In this document: positions 1 to 5,851 of the stretch, one piece after another
How the letters are laid out: every line of letters starts with the position of its first letter
Position numbering within the stretch: position 1 is the stretch's first letter
NCBI GenBank assembly: GCA_023277325.1
Contig: JALRIQ010000043.1
Coordinates: forward strand, 1 to 8,600
DNA from: Bacteroidia bacterium
GTDB taxonomy: Bacteria; Bacteroidota; Bacteroidia; UBA8524
DNA length: 8,600 nt
Reading direction: 5' to 3'
Notes under the pieces: model-generated
What the model saw: the letters and a program-made list of their open reading frames with translations, nothing else
Told to the model about the DNA's origin: nothing
Database searches by the model: none
Translations under genes and position numbers: made by a program

Positions 1-426
1 ATTGAGGCGGAAACAAAAGCTTTTGCGGCGGCCCTCAAACCTGCCACCAAACAATTTGCTTTTTCTGTGCAAATCGACGGCTTCGAGTTCGAAAAGAAAC
101 TCATGCAAGAGCATTTTAACGAGAATTATTTGGAAAGTGAAAAATACCCAAAAGCCACTTTCGCAGGTACCATCGTTGAAGATATTGATCTCTTAAAAGA
201 GGGAAAATATACCTTTAGCGCGAAAGGAAAATTGAACATTCATGGGGTTGAACAAGAGCGCACCATTTCTGTAAACGTCGAAAATAAAGGCGGTAAACTT
301 CATTATAACAGCAATTTTCAAGTGAAATTGGTCGACCATAATATCGAAGTGCCGAGCATCGTGGTAGCAAACATCGCCGAGATCATCGACGTAAAAGTTC
401 AGGGCGTATTAAAAGAGAAAGAGTAA
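1..426 (+). CDS. YceI-family protein, 5' end missing
   Basis: This is the C-terminal 141 codons of a YceI-like protein; the frame is open from base 1 and ends at TAA 424-426. The visible part has the family's central signature: an F-x-F strand, then LMQEHFNENYLESEKYPKA (residues 32-50 of the fragment), then a TFAG strand. Alternating beta strands follow, including a KLNIHGVEQERTI segment. YceI proteins are lipocalin-like beta barrels that bind isoprenoid or other amphipathic lipids in the periplasm. Most are about 170-200 residues, so roughly 40-60 residues, including any signal peptide, lie before the window. A GTG at 67 could be mistaken for the start, but the 22 codons before it already match the family (a KPATKQFAFS strand), so the gene is longer. 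Family assignment is firm. The ligand is unknown. Confidence 0.9.
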   Translation: MEAETKAFAAALKPATKQFAFSVQIDGFEFEKKLMQEHFNENYLESEKYPKATFAGTIVEDIDLLKEGKYTFSAKGKLNIHGVEQERTISVNVENKGGKLHYNSNFQVKLVDHNIEVPSIVVANIAEIIDVKVQGVLKEKE

Positions 427-444
427 GCTTTCCTTTCCTTTTAC

Positions 445-452
445 TAAATTTG
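445..452 (+). promoter_or_regulatory. TAnnTTTG -7 box before the lipoprotein gene
   Basis: TAAATTTG matches the Bacteroidota -7 consensus exactly and ends 8 bases before the ATG at 461. No clear TTG -33 element lies 17-20 bases upstream; that stretch is pyrimidine-rich (TTTCCTTTCC). If used, the 5' leader would be only about 4-6 bases. The element sits in the 34-base gap after the YceI gene, so the lipoprotein could be transcribed independently. Confidence 0.5.
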
Positions 453-460
453 GATGCACT

Positions 461-889
461 ATGATCCGAATTATTCTAATCTCTTTTATAAGCCTGCTAA
501 GTGCTTTTGCTATCTATTCGTGCAATAAAATTGAGCCCAAGCAGTTTCACGACAACGTATGTGAAAACGCGGGCAGCGGGTCAGATACTATAATTATCGA
601 CAAGCAGAAGTATTATTTGTCTGCCACCATAAATTCCGGCACCGAGCTGTGGGTCCGACTCCACGGAGTTCCGGCCTTGGTAAATGACTCCTTTGAATCC
701 CATTGGCTGCAAATTCGAAGTGCCAACGAGTGCTATCAGGCCAAAAGCTTTAAAAGCAGGTCGGAGTTGGGGGAAACCTATTTTGTTATTGATTATATCG
801 TCCCAACTTTCGTGAAATCAGGATATCCAGCACTGTGGAAATTCAAATATAAAGGAGAAGAGTATTTTCTCGAAACCAACTTACGCTAA
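461..889 (+). CDS. Small predicted lipoprotein, function unknown
   Basis: This is a 142-residue protein that I do not recognise. The N-terminus is a typical lipoprotein signal: one Arg, a hydrophobic run at residues 4-19, then a lipobox-like AIYSC ending at Cys21. The next residues are Asn-Lys, with no acidic retention or surface-export signal immediately after the cysteine. The mature part has two further cysteines, Cys34 and Cys91, which could form a disulfide in the periplasm. It is rich in aromatic residues and looks mainly beta (for example LWKFKYKGEEYFLE near the C-terminus). No catalytic motif or repeat is visible. The ATG at 461 is chosen because it gives an intact signal peptide and follows a TAnnTTTG element. 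It lies 34 bases after the YceI gene and converges on the ferredoxin gene. It is likely membrane-anchored; nothing here points to a partner. Confidence 0.75.
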   Translation: MIRIILISFISLLSAFAIYSCNKIEPKQFHDNVCENAGSGSDTIIIDKQKYYLSATINSGTELWVRLHGVPALVNDSFESHWLQIRSANECYQAKSFKSRSELGETYFVIDYIVPTFVKSGYPALWKFKYKGEEYFLETNLR

Positions 890-909
890 AACAAGCGAGC
901 TCTGGCTTG
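888..909 (-). terminator. Possible weak terminator after the ferredoxin gene
   Basis: On the minus strand a 5-bp stem, CAAGC/GCTTG, with an 8-base loop is followed by TTTTA, starting 15 bases after the ferredoxin stop. The stem is short and the T-run has only four bases, so it is at best weak. It also overlaps the last bases of the convergent lipoprotein gene. Confidence 0.3.
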
Positions 910-923
910 ATCGTGCGTGCAGC

Positions 924-1247
924 TTAGTGATCACCAAGGATTTTTACCACCAACCCATCAAAAGCATTTTCTGGGCGTATTTGGCAGCTTAGGCGGCTGA
1001 TATCCGTTAGGTTCGGCACCATGTCGAGCATATCTAATTCAGCATCTTGAGCTTCATGAAGACCTGGGTCGTGGATTACCGCAACATGGCAGGTAGCACA
1101 TAAAGCCATTCCTCCGCAGGTTGCTTCAATCGGATAGTCACTACCTTTCAGCACCTCCATGAGGCTTAGCCCCATATCGGTAGGTACTTCGATGGGGGTA
1201 CGGCTTCCATCTTCTTCCTCTACAAAAACGTTAATTACATTTTCCAT
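924..1247 (-). CDS. [2Fe-2S] ferredoxin, adrenodoxin-like
   Basis: This 107-residue cytoplasmic electron carrier has the four cluster ligands Cys44, Cys50, Cys53 and Cys88 in the spacing CX5CX2CX34C. They lie in an ATCGGMALCATCH segment and later in RLSCQIRP. That spacing and the short beta-grasp fold fit the vertebrate/bacterial adrenodoxin type rather than the plant type, which has CX4CX2C. The protein is acidic overall, with a DAELDMLDMV helix, as expected for docking to a basic partner. Its ATG overlaps the stop of the upstream reductase by one base (TGATG), so the two are very likely co-translated and the reductase is the probable electron donor. The final acceptor is unknown; none lies in the window. 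The assignment as a [2Fe-2S] ferredoxin is secure. The physiological role is open. Confidence 0.93.
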   Translation of the reverse strand: MENVINVFVEEEDGSRTPIEVPTDMGLSLMEVLKGSDYPIEATCGGMALCATCHVAVIHDPGLHEAQDAELDMLDMVPNLTDISRLSCQIRPENAFDGLVVKILGDH

Positions 1248-2251
1248 CAGAATGCTTGAACGCCGTTAACGGTGGTATACTTCAGGTTAAGCACCTTGTC
1301 TGGGAAAATTCTGCGGTATGCTCCATGACTCATCAAAGCTGCCTCATGGAAACCGCTCAAGATAAGCTTTAGCTTGCCTGGGTAGGTGTTGATATCGCCG
1401 ATGGCATAGACGCCCGGAACATTCGTTTCAAAGTCCTTGGTATTCACTACCAGCGCACCGTTTTCTATTTCAAGCCCCCAGTTCTCTAAGGGCCCCAATT
1501 TCGGACTCAAGCCAAATAGAGGAACGAGGTAATCGGTATCCATTTGATACGCGTTTTTATCCTTATCGACGACACTCACTTCTTGCAAGGAACCATTTCC
1601 ATGCACCTTAGTTAGGTTTGAATTAAGAAGTACATTGATCTTACCAGACTCAGCAAGGGCCATAACTTTGGCCGCAGAATCAGGTGCGCCGCGGAAGCTG
1701 CTGTTTCTATGAATCAAAGTGAGTTCAGAAGCGATATCAGCGAGGTACATGGTCCAGTCGAGGGCAGAGTCGCCGCCGCCTGCTAAAATGACTTTCTTAT
1801 CGCGGAACATTTCCGGGTCCTTGATCATGTAAGTGATCCCTTTTCCCTCGAATTTTTCTAAATCTTCAATGGCTGGTTTACGGGGCTCAAAACACCCAAG
1901 TCCGCCTGCGATACAAATTACTTTGCTATGCACCTTGGTGCCATCGCTGGTGGTAGTGATGAAAGAACCATCTTCCTGGCGTTCAATTTCATCCGCTCTC
2001 TCACCCAGAGTAAAAGTGGGTTTAAAAGGTTCAGCCTGTTTCATCAGGTTATCGATGAGGTCTTGTGCCAAGACTTCAGGGAAACCAGGAATATCGTAAA
2101 TGGGTTTTTTCGGATATATTTCGGAAAGCTGTCCTCCAACCTGGGGCAGCACATCAATGAGGTGGCAACGTAATTTGAGCAATCCCGCCTCAAAAATGGC
2201 AAATAGGCCAACCGGGCCAGCTCCAATAACGCAGATATCTGTCGTAATCAT
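1247..2251 (-). CDS. Ferredoxin-NADP reductase-like flavoprotein
   Basis: This 334-residue protein belongs to the two-dinucleotide-binding flavoprotein family related to thioredoxin reductase. It has an N-terminal FAD motif GAGPVG (residues 10-15), an FAD-contacting PQVGGQL stretch (36-42), an NADPH-domain motif LAGGGDSALDW (156-166), the HRxxxFR motif (181-187) expected to contact the NADPH 2'-phosphate, and a C-terminal FAD motif GVYAIGDI (280-287). The CxxC redox pair of thioredoxin reductase is absent from the NADPH domain; the two cysteines near 113-120 (CIAGGLGC) belong to a different strand and have different spacing. Length and lack of CxxC point to the ferredoxin/flavodoxin-NADP reductase type 2 (YumC-like) group. 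That fits the [2Fe-2S] ferredoxin gene overlapping its 3' end. It probably transfers electrons from NADPH to that ferredoxin. The start is the first ATG, preceded by a promoter-like element. Confidence 0.88.
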   Translation of the reverse strand: MITTDICVIGAGPVGLFAIFEAGLLKLRCHLIDVLPQVGGQLSEIYPKKPIYDIPGFPEVLAQDLIDNLMKQAEPFKPTFTLGERADEIERQEDGSFITTTSDGTKVHSKVICIAGGLGCFEPRKPAIEDLEKFEGKGITYMIKDPEMFRDKKVILAGGGDSALDWTMYLADIASELTLIHRNSSFRGAPDSAAKVMALAESGKINVLLNSNLTKVHGNGSLQEVSVVDKDKNAYQMDTDYLVPLFGLSPKLGPLENWGLEIENGALVVNTKDFETNVPGVYAIGDINTYPGKLKLILSGFHEAALMSHGAYRRIFPDKVLNLKYTTVNGVQAF

Positions 2252-2261
2252 AAAATCGCTG

Positions 2262-2289
2262 CAAATTTAGCATAAGTCTAGGAATGCAA
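2262..2289 (-). promoter_or_regulatory. Likely promoter of the reductase-ferredoxin operon
   Basis: On the minus strand TTG (2289-2287) is followed by 17 bases and then TAAATTTG (2269-2262). This matches the Bacteroidota -33/-7 pattern with both elements intact. The -7 box ends 10 bases before the ATG, implying a leader of about 5-8 bases. It lies in the 84-base gap after yjjG and suggests the redox pair has its own transcript. Confidence 0.55.
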
Positions 2290-2335
2290 GATGATTTATG
2301 TCAACTATCGCCCAACGCCAATGCAACGCGGTGAA

Positions 2336-3034
2336 TTACAGGTGGTGAAGGAGTTCTTCGAGGTGATTGATTTCAATCTCAATATGAGGCGCCTTGAACT
2401 CATTATGCGGATTAAACCAAATGGATTTGATGCCCGCTTTTTGGGCCCCTTCAATATCCGCATGGGCATTATCCCCAATCATCACGACCTGGTCCTTGGA
2501 AACGGATGCTTTAGCCAGTGCTGCTTCAAAGATACCGGGGTGGGGCTTGGCAAACCCTACTTCTTCGGAAATAATCAAATGATCGAAATAGTGCCGCAAG
2601 TTCGAGGCTTCCATTTTACGGTGCTGCGATTCAGGAAATCCGTTTGTGATGACGCTCATGGGGTAACGGCTTTTTAGCGCCGTGAGTACCTCATGGGCTT
2701 TTGGGAATACCGCAGGCTTTTCGGTACAGCGTGAAATGTACTGATCAGAAAATGGAGCGGGATGATGGGCGGCCTCCAACCCTAGTTTTTCAAAAGTCTC
2801 ACGAAAGCGGCGCTCACGCAGTGTCTCTTTACTCACAAGACCTCTATTGTATTCATCCCATAAACCCCTGTTTACCCCAACATACACATCCATAAACCCC
2901 TTAAAGTCAAAGAGGCCAAAGCGATGGAGTTGGTGTTCTTCAAAAAGCTCGGCAAGCGTTTCGTTGGAGTTTGTTTCGAAGTCCCAAAGGGTATGGTCCA
3001 AGTCGAAAAAGATGTGTCGGATGTTTTCTTTCAC
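2336..3034 (-). CDS. yjjG: YjjG-type HAD pyrimidine nucleotidase
   Basis: This 232-residue HAD-superfamily phosphatase has all four motifs. Motif I is FFDLDHTLWDFETNS, with nucleophile Asp11 and Asp13; the DHTLWDFE..N form is characteristic of the YjjG/YfnB subgroup. Motif II is VITNG (Thr130). Motif III is Lys163 in GFAKPHP. Motif IV is MIGDN (Asp188) plus Asp193. A helical cap lies between residues about 20 and 110. YjjG enzymes dephosphorylate nucleoside monophosphates and prefer abnormal pyrimidine forms such as 5-halogenated or otherwise modified dUMP/UMP, acting as cytoplasmic house-cleaning enzymes. The start is GTG at 3034, the only good start between the upstream in-frame TAG and motif I. 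That TAG is the stop of upp, 15 bases upstream and in the same frame, so the pair is probably co-transcribed. Subfamily assignment is strong. The in vivo substrate is inferred. Confidence 0.88.
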   Translation of the reverse strand: MKENIRHIFFDLDHTLWDFETNSNETLAELFEEHQLHRFGLFDFKGFMDVYVGVNRGLWDEYNRGLVSKETLRERRFRETFEKLGLEAAHHPAPFSDQYISRCTEKPAVFPKAHEVLTALKSRYPMSVITNGFPESQHRKMEASNLRHYFDHLIISEEVGFAKPHPGIFEAALAKASVSKDQVVMIGDNAHADIEGAQKAGIKSIWFNPHNEFKAPHIEIEINHLEELLHHL

Positions 3035-3038
3035 GCGG

Positions 3039-3046
3039 CAAAGATA
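3039..3046 (-). promoter_or_regulatory. TAnnTTTG element directly before yjjG
   Basis: On the minus strand TATCTTTG matches the -7 consensus exactly and ends 4 bases before the GTG start of yjjG. The only -33 candidate is an imperfect TTTC 18 bases upstream, inside the end of upp. If active it would give an essentially leaderless yjjG transcript in addition to read-through from upp. Confidence 0.35.
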
Positions 3047-3049
3047 AGG

Positions 3050-3700
3050 CTACAACTTTTCTCCGAAAGCCAAATCCCCGGCGTCTCCAAGTCCGGGAAC
3101 GATATAGGCGTGTTCATTGAGTTCATTATCGCAATCTGCTAAAAAGACGTCGGCTTCAGGGAGTTCCTTTTGTACGAATGCAAGACCTTCGGTGCTTCCA
3201 ATCAACCCAGCGATAATCAAGCGTTTTGGTTGGCCATTTTTTAATAGGGCATGATAGGTTGCCACAAGGCTTCGTCCTGAGGCCAGCATGGGGTCAGCCA
3301 AGATCAGGGTTCGGCCTTCCAAGCTGGGTGTTGCCATATACTGCACGACTATTTCAAATTCGGTTTCCGACACATGCTTGCGGTAGGCGGAGATAAACGC
3401 AACATCGGAACGGTCAAAAAATTCTAGAAGGCCCAGTTGGAAAGGAACTCCCGCACGAAGCACTGAACATAAGACGGGCTGTTCATCGAAAAGAGCACTT
3501 TCTTTTATACCGAGCGACGTTTGGATGCGCGCGGGAGAAAAAGACAGGGTTTTACTGATTTCATAGGCGATAATCTCCCCAATGCGCTGGATATTCTTTC
3601 GAAACCTCAGCCGGTCTTTTTGGATGTTTTCATCGCGCAGGTCGCGCATGAACTCATTGATTAAGCTGTTTTCGGCACTGAGAAGTTTTAGAGAAGCCAT
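3050..3700 (-). CDS. upp: Uracil phosphoribosyltransferase
   Basis: This 216-residue enzyme forms UMP and pyrophosphate from uracil and PRPP in cytoplasmic pyrimidine salvage. The diagnostic parts are present: the CSVLRAGVPFQLGLLEFF segment (78-95), the YRKH substrate-contact region (106-109), the PRPP-binding loop LILADPMLASGRSL (132-145), and the uracil-binding C-terminal segment YIVPGLGDAGDLAFG (199-213). The PRPP loop reads ASGRS where many bacterial enzymes have ATGGS, and the tail has GDLAFG where many have GDRxFG. I read both as lineage variants, because everything else is conserved and the length is normal. The ATG at 3700 gives the full N-terminus. The gene is divergent from the DUF4783/nadC pair across a 60-base gap and is followed 15 bases later by yjjG. 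Confidence 0.95.
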   Translation of the reverse strand: MASLKLLSAENSLINEFMRDLRDENIQKDRLRFRKNIQRIGEIIAYEISKTLSFSPARIQTSLGIKESALFDEQPVLCSVLRAGVPFQLGLLEFFDRSDVAFISAYRKHVSETEFEIVVQYMATPSLEGRTLILADPMLASGRSLVATYHALLKNGQPKRLIIAGLIGSTEGLAFVQKELPEADVFLADCDNELNEHAYIVPGLGDAGDLAFGEKL

Positions 3701-3728
3701 GGTCGTGGTCGGTTTATTTTTTATTCGC

Positions 3729-3736
3729 TAAATTTA
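3729..3736. promoter_or_regulatory. Palindromic TAAATTTA in the divergent gap
   Basis: The 60-base gap between upp and the DUF4783 gene is AT-rich and contains TAAATTTA, one base off the TAnnTTTG -7 consensus on either strand. It lies 28 bases from the upp start and 24 from the DUF4783 start. No well-spaced TTG -33 element is visible for either direction. The gap must hold promoters for both genes unless they start further inside the coding regions, but the exact element is uncertain. Confidence 0.25.
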
Positions 3737-3760
3737 CATTTAACCAACTACTAAATCCGA

Positions 3761-4153
3761 ATGAAACCTTTTAAATCAAGTTTTGTGCTGTTGCTCTTCT
3801 TTTTGATTGCACAGCCTACAAGAGCAGACATATTCGACGAGGTCGTCAAGATCCTGGAAAGCGGAAACACCGAAAAGCTTCACGCCTATTTTTCTCCCAA
3901 TATCGATTTGGAACTCCCCGACGGTACGATGCATTTATCCAATGGACCAGCGCTGAAAAAGGCTTTAGCTTCTTTTGTTAGTGAAAACCCAGCGAAATCA
4001 GTGGCGATCAAACACAGAGGACCTCTGGGAAAACAGAGCTTTGTGGTAGCGAACTACATAACAAAATCTGGAGAGACCTATCGACTGACCATTTTTATGG
4101 AAGGAAATGCAGAGAATATGCGGATTCGCGAGCTGAAGTTCGAAAATTCGTGA
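3761..4153 (+). CDS. Exported DUF4783 (NTF2-like) protein
   Basis: This 130-residue protein has a clear Sec signal: Lys2 and Lys5, a hydrophobic run at residues 6-17, and a likely cut after TRA near residue 22. The mature part of about 108 residues matches, from memory, the Bacteroidota family DUF4783, which is thought to have an NTF2-like cone fold. Features consistent with that are the opening helix IFDEVVKILESGNTEKLHAYF, the LELPDG strand, a mid helix ALKKALASFVSENP, and closing strands ending in MRIRELKFENS. No cysteine and no lipobox are present, so it should be a soluble periplasmic protein. No catalytic residues can be assigned. It is followed after 10 bases by nadC, probably in the same transcript. 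I recall DUF4783 genes next to nadC in other Bacteroidota, but no function linking them is known to me. Confidence 0.75.
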   Translation: MKPFKSSFVLLLFFLIAQPTRADIFDEVVKILESGNTEKLHAYFSPNIDLELPDGTMHLSNGPALKKALASFVSENPAKSVAIKHRGPLGKQSFVVANYITKSGETYRLTIFMEGNAENMRIRELKFENS

Positions 4154-4159
4154 TATTTG
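4152..4159 (+). promoter_or_regulatory. Near-consensus -7 element before nadC
   Basis: GATATTTG is one base off TAnnTTTG and ends 4 bases before the GTG of nadC, the same spacing as TATCTTTG before the GTG of yjjG. It overlaps the stop codon of the DUF4783 gene. I see no convincing -33 box, so it could be chance. Confidence 0.25.
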
Positions 4160-4163
4160 TAGC

Positions 4164-5024
4164 GTGATAGACGCAGCCCTTTTTCAAAACACCGAAATTC
4201 ATGATTTTATTCTTCGTGCTCTTCAAGAGGACATTGGCGATGGAGACCATTCTTCCTTAGCCAGTATTCCAGAAGGCACCCAGGGAAAGGCCCAAATGCT
4301 GATCAAGGATCAGGGCATCATCGCTGGACTTGAATTGGCGAAAATCATTTTTCATCTTAATGACCCTTCAATGGATGTACGTCTTTTTCTTCATGATGGC
4401 ATGGAGGTAAAGAAGGGCGATGTGGCGATGGAGGTAGAGGGATCAGTGCATGCGATTTTGCGCGCCGAACGATTGGTATTAAACCTGGTTCAACGCTTGA
4501 GTGGCATAGCGACTCGGACCTTTGAGATGAATAAACTGATTGAAGGTACTGGATGCACCCTTCTGGATACCCGCAAAACAACACCAGGGCTTCGCCTTTT
4601 GGAGAAATGGGCCGTAAAAATGGGAGGCGGGGCAAACCACCGCATTGGGCTGTATGATATGATCATGCTCAAAGACAACCACAACGACTATGCAGGCGGT
4701 ATCACCAAAGCGGTAAATAATACCCTAGCCTACCTGAAAGAGAAGGAGCTTCACCTAAAGATTGAGGTGGAAACAAGAAACCTGGAAGAGGTGAAAGAAG
4801 CTTTGGCTACCGGGAAAGTCGACCGAATTATGCTCGATAATTTTACCGTGGAGGCCATGAAAGAAGCTGTTTCGCTAATTGATGGAAAGGTGGAAACGGA
4901 GGCATCTGGAGGAATCACCGAAGATACAATTCGCGCATATGCCGAAACCGGCGTTGACTTCATCTCCGTTGGTGCGCTTACTCATTCAGTGCGTTCCATG
5001 GATATCAGCCTGAAAGAAATTTAA
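4164..5024 (+). CDS. nadC: Nicotinate-nucleotide pyrophosphorylase, carboxylating
   Basis: This 286-residue cytoplasmic enzyme of de novo NAD synthesis converts quinolinate and PRPP to nicotinate mononucleotide, CO2 and pyrophosphate. It has an N-terminal EDIGDGDHSS motif (22-31), then the alpha/beta-barrel signatures: LVQRLSGIAT (108-117), DTRKTTPGLR (135-144, with the substrate-binding Arg137 and Lys138), GGGANHR (154-160), MLKDNH (168-173), EVETRN (201-206), MLDNF (223-227), EASGGI (246-251) and the phosphate-binding ISVGALTHS (267-275). Length is normal. The start is taken as GTG at 4164; the next in-frame ATG (codon 45) lies beyond the conserved EDIGDGD segment, so a later start is excluded. 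It follows the DUF4783 gene by 10 bases. Other quinolinate-pathway genes (nadA, nadB) are not in the window. Confidence 0.95.
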   Translation: MIDAALFQNTEIHDFILRALQEDIGDGDHSSLASIPEGTQGKAQMLIKDQGIIAGLELAKIIFHLNDPSMDVRLFLHDGMEVKKGDVAMEVEGSVHAILRAERLVLNLVQRLSGIATRTFEMNKLIEGTGCTLLDTRKTTPGLRLLEKWAVKMGGGANHRIGLYDMIMLKDNHNDYAGGITKAVNNTLAYLKEKELHLKIEVETRNLEEVKEALATGKVDRIMLDNFTVEAMKEAVSLIDGKVETEASGGITEDTIRAYAETGVDFISVGALTHSVRSMDISLKEI

Positions 5025-5082
5025 AACCCATGCGTCGAAGCAAGGCGGATTGTTGTCTCCTCCAATGAGTTAGGTACAGTCC

Positions 5083-5108
5083 TTGTTCAATATAAATCGT
5101 TTACTTTG
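5083..5108 (+). promoter_or_regulatory. Possible promoter of the T9SS cargo gene
   Basis: TTG (5083-5085) is followed by 15 bases and then TTACTTTG (5101-5108), one base off the TAnnTTTG consensus. It ends 26 bases before the ATG at 5135. The spacing is slightly short of the usual 17 or more. It lies in the 110-base gap after nadC, in which I see no terminator for nadC. Confidence 0.35.
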
Positions 5109-5134
5109 CAGTACTACTTGGTATTTATCCTTAT

Positions 5135-5806
5135 ATGAAAAGAGTTTTTACATTATGTATGCTTGCGTTTCTTGGCCTTCGAGCAGAAGCACAAAGCTTT
5201 ATTACCAGCCCAAAAGTGGGCACAGTAACAGGTCCTTATGATGAGTATGAACTGGTTGTTCACGCAAAAGTTTATAATGTCAACGCCGACAGTTTATTCA
5301 CCTGGGTGCGTATTGAAAATAATCTAAGTCCAGGCTGGGAAGGTACTATTTGCGACAAGGTTACTTGCTGGGCACCAACGGTTGACAGTAGCAGCTTTTT
5401 CCTCGCACCGGGCGATAGCTCAATTATGGATGCTCATTTTTATTTAAATGAGAATTATGGAAATGGCACCATGAAGTTTATGATTTGGTCTGGCAATGAT
5501 AAAGGCAATGCCGACACCATTATCTACAACGCAAGCACATGGGCCATGTCAACCCGCAACGTAAGCGACAACAAAAATGTGCGCTTATTCCCGAACCCAA
5601 CAAGAGGGGTATTGAACCTGGAATTCAGCAGCACTGGCAAGGTACAGTTGGAAGTATATGATTTGTTGGGCAAGAAAATGACAGACCTAAGCTACCAAGG
5701 TTTGGTAAGCAGCTTCGATCTTAGCGATTTGCCAAATGGGCTTTATATCATCCGTATCAACGACGACGGACATATCTATAGCCGCACATTCCGCAAAGCT
5801 GACTAA
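5135..5806 (+). CDS. Small T9SS type A cargo protein
   Basis: This 223-residue secreted protein has a signal peptide at residues 1-19, with a likely cut at AEA|Q, and a T9SS type A C-terminal domain from about residue 148. The latter has the FPNPTRGVLNLEF, VYDLLGKKM and FDLSDLPNGLYIIRI blocks and a basic end (RTFRKAD). Such proteins cross the outer membrane through the type IX system and are released or attached to the cell surface after removal of the tail. The cargo part (20-145) is short and beta-rich. It contains a GWEGTICDKVTCW stretch with Cys73 and Cys78, probably a small disulfide loop, followed by a PGDSS turn and a DAHFYLN strand. It resembles an Ig-like sandwich, but I cannot assign a ligand or enzyme activity. 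It has its own gap upstream and a strong terminator downstream, so it is probably monocistronic. Confidence 0.88.
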   Translation: MKRVFTLCMLAFLGLRAEAQSFITSPKVGTVTGPYDEYELVVHAKVYNVNADSLFTWVRIENNLSPGWEGTICDKVTCWAPTVDSSSFFLAPGDSSIMDAHFYLNENYGNGTMKFMIWSGNDKGNADTIIYNASTWAMSTRNVSDNKNVRLFPNPTRGVLNLEFSSTGKVQLEVYDLLGKKMTDLSYQGLVSSFDLSDLPNGLYIIRINDDGHIYSRTFRKAD

Positions 5807-5824
5807 GCTTCTTATGAAAAAATT

Positions 5825-5851
5825 GAAAGAGCGTCTTCGGACGCTTTTTTT
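5825..5851 (+). terminator. Intrinsic terminator with UUCG loop
   Basis: AGCGTC (5830-5835), loop TTCG (5836-5839) and GACGCT (5840-5845) form a perfect 6-bp stem with the very stable UUCG tetraloop, followed by a run of seven T (5845-5851). Flanking A and T bases can extend the stem by about five weaker pairs. It lies 23 bases after the T9SS gene stop. On the minus strand the same hairpin is followed by an interrupted T-rich tract, so it may also end the convergent pdeM transcript, whose stop codon overlaps the T-run. Confidence 0.9.

Noticed and set aside
67..426. GTG at 67 as the start of a complete 119-residue protein
   Set aside because: The open frame continues to base 1 and the upstream 22 codons match the YceI family, so the gene is truncated by the window edge.
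1262..1271. Perfect 10-base palindrome CCGTTAACGG
   Set aside because: It falls in the last codons of the reductase gene (residues near VNGVQ), is isolated, and no second copy was noticed.
2291..2677. A 128-codon open frame on the plus strand opposite yjjG
   Set aside because: It lies almost wholly antisense to the well-supported HAD gene, has no recognisable motif, and is best explained as a mirror of that gene's codon pattern.
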